A DNA stretch of 9,018 bases from Acetobacteraceae bacterium (GTDB lineage: Bacteria; Pseudomonadota; Alphaproteobacteria; Acetobacterales; Acetobacteraceae), in NCBI GenBank assembly GCA_019689515.1, contig JADGHI010000127.1, forward strand, positions 1 to 9,018, given 5' to 3'. Positions 6,169 through 9,018 of this stretch are shown in pieces. A program made the translations under genes and the position numbers. The notes beneath the pieces are model-generated. The model had not been told where the DNA came from. It ran no database searches and saw only the letters and a list, made by a program, of their open reading frames with translations. How positions within the stretch are numbered: position 1 is the first letter of the stretch; each line of letters opens with the position of its first letter.

Positions 6169-7535
6169 CGCCCACGCGCTCCCGGCTGCGTTCCGCGCCC
6201 GCCGAGTCGGGCCTTGCGGATCAGGCCCTCGTACTGGTGGGCAAACAGATGGGACTGGATCTGCGCCACCGTGTCCATGGTGACGGAGACGATGATCAGC
6301 AGCGAGGTGCCGCCGAAGTAGAAGGGCACGCCGTAGTTGCTGATCAGGATCTCCGGCAGCATGCAGACGAGGGTAAGGTAAAGGGCGCCGACCGCCGTCA
6401 GCCGCGTGAGCACCCGGTCGAGGTACTCGGCCGTCTGCTGCCCGGGGCGGCTGCCAGGGATGAATCCGCCGTACTTCTTCAGGTTGTCGGCCGTCTCCAC
6501 GGGGTTGAACACCACCGCCGTGTAGAAGAAGGAGAAGAAGATGATCAGGGCGGCATAGAGCGCCATGTAGAGCGGCTGCCCGTGCGCCAGCCAGTCGGCC
6601 ATGGTGCGGAGCAGGCCGGGCTCCTCCGTCACGTCCGTCGAGAAGCCGGCGATGGTGGCCGGCAGCAGCAGCAGCGAAGAGGCAAAGATCGGCGGGATCA
6701 CGCCGGCAGTGTTGATCTTGAGCGGCAGGTGCGTGCTCTCGCCGCCGAACATCCGGTTGCCGACCTGGCGCTTCGGGTACTGCACGGGGATGCGCCGCTG
6801 CGCCCGCTCGATGAACACCACGAAGGCGATCACCGCCAGCGCGATGACCAGGAAGGCGAGCACGAAGAAGGTCGAGAGCGCGCCGGTGCGCGCCAGCTCC
6901 AGCGTCGAGACCAGCGCGTGCGGCAGGTTGGCGACGATGCCCGCGAAGATGATGAGCGAGATGCCATTGCCGACGCCGCGCGCGGTGATCTGCTCGCCAA
7001 GCCACATCAGGAACATCGTGCCGCCGGTCAGCGAGACGACGCAGGAGATGCGGAAGAACCAGCCCGGATCGAAGACCGCGGCGCCGAACTGCCCGCGAAT
7101 CCCTTCCAGCCCGATGGCGATGCCCCACGCCTGGAACACCGCGATCAGCACGGTGAGGTAGCGGGTGTACTGGTTGAGCTTCTTCCGCCCCTGCTCGCCC
7201 TCCTTCTTGAGCTGCTCCCAGGCGGGAATCGCGGCCGTCATCAGCTGCACGATGATCGAGGCCGAGATGTAGGGCATGATGTTGAGGGCGAACACCGTCA
7301 TGCGCCCAAGGGCGCCGCCGGTGAACATGTCGAACATGCCGAGGATGCCGCCGCCGTGCTGGCGCAGCAGCTCGCCCATCACCGCCGCGTCCACGCCGGG
7401 GACGGGGATGTAGGTACCGATGCGGTAGACGATCAGCGCGCCCAGCGTGAACCAGATGCGCTTCTTGAGCTCGGTCGCCTTGGACAGGACGCCGAGGTTG
7501 AGACTGGCCGCGAGCTGCTCGGCGGCGGATGCCAT
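6165..7535 (-). CDS. secY: Preprotein translocase channel subunit SecY
   Basis: This 456-residue polytopic membrane protein is the channel of the Sec translocon, working with SecE, SecG and SecA. The N-terminal ELKKRIWFTLGALIVYRIG starts the first of ten expected helices and is followed by YIPVPGVD. MTVFALNIMPYISASIIVQL lies at the second helix. The cytoplasmic loop with LPLKINTAGVIPPIFAS is the family's fourth, and GGFIPGSRPGQQT marks the fifth. Arg363 in RPG corresponds to the SecA-critical Arg357 of E. coli. The C-terminal tail is basic. A strong AGGAGG lies seven bases before the ATG. The gene is separated from rplO by 179 nt, unusually far for this operon, and overlaps adk by 4 nt. Confidence 0.98.
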   Translation of the reverse strand: MASAAEQLAASLNLGVLSKATELKKRIWFTLGALIVYRIGTYIPVPGVDAAVMGELLRQHGGGILGMFDMFTGGALGRMTVFALNIMPYISASIIVQLMTAAIPAWEQLKKEGEQGRKKLNQYTRYLTVLIAVFQAWGIAIGLEGIRGQFGAAVFDPGWFFRISCVVSLTGGTMFLMWLGEQITARGVGNGISLIIFAGIVANLPHALVSTLELARTGALSTFFVLAFLVIALAVIAFVVFIERAQRRIPVQYPKRQVGNRMFGGESTHLPLKINTAGVIPPIFASSLLLLPATIAGFSTDVTEEPGLLRTMADWLAHGQPLYMALYAALIIFFSFFYTAVVFNPVETADNLKKYGGFIPGSRPGQQTAEYLDRVLTRLTAVGALYLTLVCMLPEILISNYGVPFYFGGTSLLIIVSVTMDTVAQIQSHLFAHQYEGLIRKARLGGRGTQPGARGR

Positions 7536-7714
7536 CAGGGGTCCTCCTCGCGGCCGCGGCGTCGCCGGGATGGGAGGCCCGCCCCACGGCGCCGCAGCAG
7601 CAACGCTCCTAAGCCCTCAATTGCGCCCCGGTGCCCGGCACGGCAAGGCGACCGAGGACGCGCCGAACACCTCGACGCGCCCTTCAGGCCGCGTGTCGCC
7701 GCCAGCGCACCAGG
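7536..7714 (-). other. 179-nt spacer between rplO and secY
   Basis: This is the largest gap in the cluster. Apart from the secY ribosome-binding site I see only short GC inverted repeats, such as GTGC/GCAC around 7630-7640. There is no convincing -35/-10 pair. A 17-codon GTG-started frame is present on the minus strand but has no supported ribosome-binding site. An internal promoter driving secY-adk is possible but not demonstrated. Confidence 0.4.
7543..7548 (-). promoter_or_regulatory. Strong ribosome-binding site of secY
   Basis: A full AGGAGG lies seven bases before the ATG at 7535. Because secY is 179 nt from rplO and cannot be coupled to it closely, this site must drive initiation on its own. 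Confidence 0.88.
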
Positions 7715-8212
7715 TCAGGCCGAGGGACCGGCCTCGGCCGCCGCCGGTGCGACCGTGGTCGTGACACTGCCGCCCGCCGCCGGCACCGCGGCGCTCGCCG
7801 CGGCCCCGGCGCCGGAGACCGTGATCGTCACCGGCCGCTTGATCTCGCCCTTCGCGAGCAGCCGCACGCCGGCGTACTTCGTGGCCTTCCGCACCACGCC
7901 GGAGGCACGCAGCATCGCCTCGTCGATCGGCTGATCGGCGGGCAGGCGCCCGGCCTCGATCGCCTTCTCGAGCGCACCGAGGTTGAGCGGCGCGTACACC
8001 TTGCGGGACGGGTTGACGAAGCCGCGCTTCGGAAGCCGGCGGTAGATCGGGAGCTGGCCGCCCTCGAACCCATTCAGCCGGACACCCGTGCGCGCCTTCT
8101 GGCCCTTCACGCCGCGGCCACCGGTCTTGCCCTTGCCCGACCCGATGCCGCGGCCGATGCGCTTGGACTTATGCCGCGCGCCGGGATTGTCGCGGATCTC
8201 GTGTAGCTTCAT
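7715..8212 (-). CDS. rplO: 50S ribosomal protein L15
   Basis: From ATG 8212 this is a 165-residue protein. It begins MKLHEIRDNPGA and continues with the basic glycine-rich segment RIGRGIGSGKGKTGGRGVKG, the L15 hallmark that threads into large-subunit rRNA. GFEGGQLPIYRRLPKRGF follows near residue 48. The C-terminal domain ends with AAGGSV at about residue 150, and a 15-residue Thr/Ala-rich tail extends beyond the usual end; lysines usual in the preceding helix are replaced by alanines. The in-frame GTG at 8221 would add three residues, but the ribosome-binding site AGGGTG lies six bases before the ATG and the family begins at MKL. The start is one base after the rpmD stop, implying coupling. 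Confidence 0.97.
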   Translation of the reverse strand: MKLHEIRDNPGARHKSKRIGRGIGSGKGKTGGRGVKGQKARTGVRLNGFEGGQLPIYRRLPKRGFVNPSRKVYAPLNLGALEKAIEAGRLPADQPIDEAMLRASGVVRKATKYAGVRLLAKGEIKRPVTITVSGAGAAASAAVPAAGGSVTTTVAPAAAEAGPSA

Positions 8213-8213
8213 C

Positions 8214-8426
8214 TCAGTCACCCTGCCCGGCCGGGTTCTCGTCCACCTTCACCAGGTGAGCGACCTTCCGGATCATGCCGCGCACCGCGGGCGTGTCCTC
8301 AAGCACACGCGTACGGCGGATCTTGTTGAGCCCGAGCCCGATCAGCGTCTCGCGCTGGCCGGGCTTGCGGCCGATCGGCGATCCGGTCTGCGTCACCCGG
8401 ATCGTCTTCTTCTGGGCGTCGGACAC
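8214..8426 (-). CDS. rpmD: 50S ribosomal protein L30
   Basis: This 70-residue protein begins at GTG 8426. The core reads TIRVTQTGSPIGRKPGQRETL, followed by GLGLNKIRRTRVLEDTPAVRGMI and VAHLVKVDE, the standard L30 sequence. The protein packs on the surface of the large subunit and is not universal among bacteria. It is a little longer than the usual roughly 60 residues, with extra residues at both ends. The frame stays open further upstream (to 8489), but that part overlaps rpsE and is an Arg/Pro-rich shadow; AGGAGG six bases before GTG 8426 fixes the start. The start lies one base after the rpsE stop. Confidence 0.96.
   Translation of the reverse strand: MSDAQKKTIRVTQTGSPIGRKPGQRETLIGLGLNKIRRTRVLEDTPAVRGMIRKVAHLVKVDENPAGQGD
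8219..8224 (-). promoter_or_regulatory. Ribosome-binding site deciding the rplO ATG start
   Basis: AGGGTG lies six bases before the ATG at 8212, inside the end of rpmD. The alternative GTG start at 8221 falls within this site, so it cannot use it. Confidence 0.75.
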
Positions 8427-8427
8427 C

Positions 8428-9018
8428 TCAAGCCTCCTGAGCCGGCGCCGCAGCGGCCTGCTCGGCGGCGGCCTGCGCCGACGCGCCACGCTCGCCCGGC
8501 CGCGGGCCGAGGATGTCGGAAACCTTCTTGCCGCGCCGCGCTGCGACGGCGCGCGGGCTGGTGCACTGCGCGAGCGCCGCGAAGGTCGCCTTGATCATGT
8601 TGTGCGGATTGGTCGAGCCGGTGCACTTCGCGACCACGTCAGCGATGCCCAGCGTCTCGAACACCGCGCGCATCGGGCCGCCGGCGATGACGCCGGTACC
8701 CGCCGGCGCCGAGCGCAGGATCACCCGGCCGGCACCGAACTCGCCGATCACGTCGTGGTGCAGCGTGCGGCCCTCGCGCATCGGCACGCGGATCATGCTG
8801 CGCTTGGCCTGATCGGTGGCCTTGCGGATCGCCTCCGGCACCTCGCGCGCCTTGCCAGCGCCCCAGCCAACGCGGCCCTTCTGGTCGCCCACGACGACGA
8901 GGGCTGCGAAGGAGAAGCGTCGGCCGCCCTTCACCACCTTGGCGACGCGATTGATGGCGACGAGCTTGTCCTGCAGCTCCTCGCCGCCATCACCGCGCTC
9001 GCGCTCCCGCTGGCTCTC
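8428..9018 (-). CDS. rpsE: 30S ribosomal protein S5 (N-terminus outside window)
   Basis: The frame is open from the right window edge to TGA at 8428-8430, giving 196 visible residues; the start codon lies beyond the edge. The first visible residues, ESQRERERGDGGEEL, belong to a charged N-terminal extension before the S5 core DKLVAINRVAKVVKGGRRF. The core continues with FAALVVVGD, the loop GRVGWGAGKA, then GTGVIAGGPMRAVFE and NPHNMIKATF. S5 helps form the mRNA entry channel and influences decoding accuracy. The last 22 or so residues are Ala/Gln-rich and lie outside the conserved core. The final codons of this gene contain the AGGAGG used by rpmD. Starting at the internal GTG 8937 would cut the core, so that codon is not the start. 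Confidence 0.97.
   Translation of the reverse strand, partial: ESQRERERGDGGEELQDKLVAINRVAKVVKGGRRFSFAALVVVGDQKGRVGWGAGKAREVPEAIRKATDQAKRSMIRVPMREGRTLHHDVIGEFGAGRVILRSAPAGTGVIAGGPMRAVFETLGIADVVAKCTGSTNPHNMIKATFAALAQCTSPRAVAARRGKKVSDILGPRPGERGASAQAAAEQAAAAPAQEA
8433..8438 (-). promoter_or_regulatory. Ribosome-binding site fixing the rpmD GTG start
   Basis: AGGAGG, embedded in the last codons of rpsE, lies six bases before GTG 8426. This supports the short 70-residue L30 over a longer upstream start. Confidence 0.87.

Larger units (their letters stand above)
2985..9018 (-). other. Downstream part of the spc/alpha ribosomal protein cluster (likely one or two operons)
   Basis: Nine consecutive minus-strand genes run rpsE, rpmD, rplO, secY, adk, rpsM, rpsK, rpoA, rplQ with no opposing gene. 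Spacings in order are 1 nt, 1 nt, 179 nt, a 4-nt overlap, 146 nt, 1 nt, 61 nt and 33 nt. The gene order matches the alphaproteobacterial layout. The two large gaps, before secY and before rpsM, are the only places where an internal promoter, attenuator or processing site could easily sit. The start of the operon lies beyond the right edge. Confidence 0.85.

Noticed and set aside
6169..7587. 473-codon upstream continuation of the adk reading frame through secY
   Set aside because: The frame is open by chance. SecY is clearly coded in another frame there, and adenylate kinase has its normal start at 6168 overlapping the secY stop.
7640..7700. Small GTG-started frame of about 17 codons on the minus strand in the rplO-secY spacer, considered as a leader peptide
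   Set aside because: There is no well-spaced ribosome-binding site, no regulatory codon run, and no terminator structure following it.
6237..7934. 565-codon plus-strand open frame opposite secY and part of rplO
   Set aside because: The composition (His, Arg, Asp, Glu, Gln) is typical of antisense translation of a hydrophobic membrane protein in GC-rich DNA. No domain is seen.
8427..8489. Extended L30 start adding 21 residues at the N-terminus
   Set aside because: The extra residues are Arg/Pro-rich, overlap rpsE in another frame, and lack family similarity. AGGAGG correctly precedes GTG 8426.
1..9018. Search for mobile elements, CRISPR arrays, toxin-antitoxin pairs, phage genes or defence systems
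   Set aside because: No direct repeats with regular spacing, no transposase or integrase sequence, and no unassigned gene cluster. Every substantial stretch is explained by a recognised gene or a short intergenic region.

Overview
This is a very G+C-rich chromosomal window whose right two thirds is the downstream part of the conserved ribosomal-protein spc/alpha gene cluster. The minus-strand order is rpsE (cut by the window edge), rpmD, rplO, secY, adk, rpsM, rpsK, rpoA, rplQ. Having adk between secY and rpsM, with no rpmJ or map there and no rpsD between rpsK and rpoA, is the usual alphaproteobacterial arrangement. Protein details (zinc-type adenylate kinase LID, HemY-like protein with a C-terminal Cys4 ribbon, Ala/Pro-rich protein tails) and base composition suggest Rhodospirillales, perhaps an Acetobacteraceae/Roseomonas-like organism. 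The genus is an inference from style, not a database result.

Layout: 1-762 (+) is the C-terminal part of a HemY-like TPR membrane protein ending in a CxxC...CxxC ribbon. 763-1102 has no convincing gene; it holds one hairpin and the uncertain 5' end of the next gene. 1103-2872 (+) is a complete membrane-bound sensor histidine kinase with a periplasmic Cache-type sensor, an HDFNN-type H-box and an intact ATPase domain. It has no receiver domain and no response regulator in view. 2873-2984 is a convergent intergenic gap with a strong GC hairpin. 2985-9018 (-) is the ribosomal protein/secretion/RNA polymerase cluster.

The minus-strand genes are tightly packed: 1-nt gaps for rpsE/rpmD, rpmD/rplO and rpsM/rpsK, and an ATGA overlap for secY/adk. 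This implies co-transcription and translational coupling. Together they supply ribosomal proteins S5, L30, L15, S13, S11 and L17, the SecY translocon channel, adenylate kinase and the RNA polymerase alpha subunit. Two larger gaps break the packing: 179 nt before secY, and 146 nt between adk and rpsM. The second contains three GC-rich inverted repeats and is the best candidate for an unexplored regulatory or processing element.

I found no evidence of a new multi-gene system, mobile element, CRISPR array or RNA gene. The kinase is the only clearly non-housekeeping gene. Many long open frames opposite the ribosomal genes are antisense shadows caused by high G+C.
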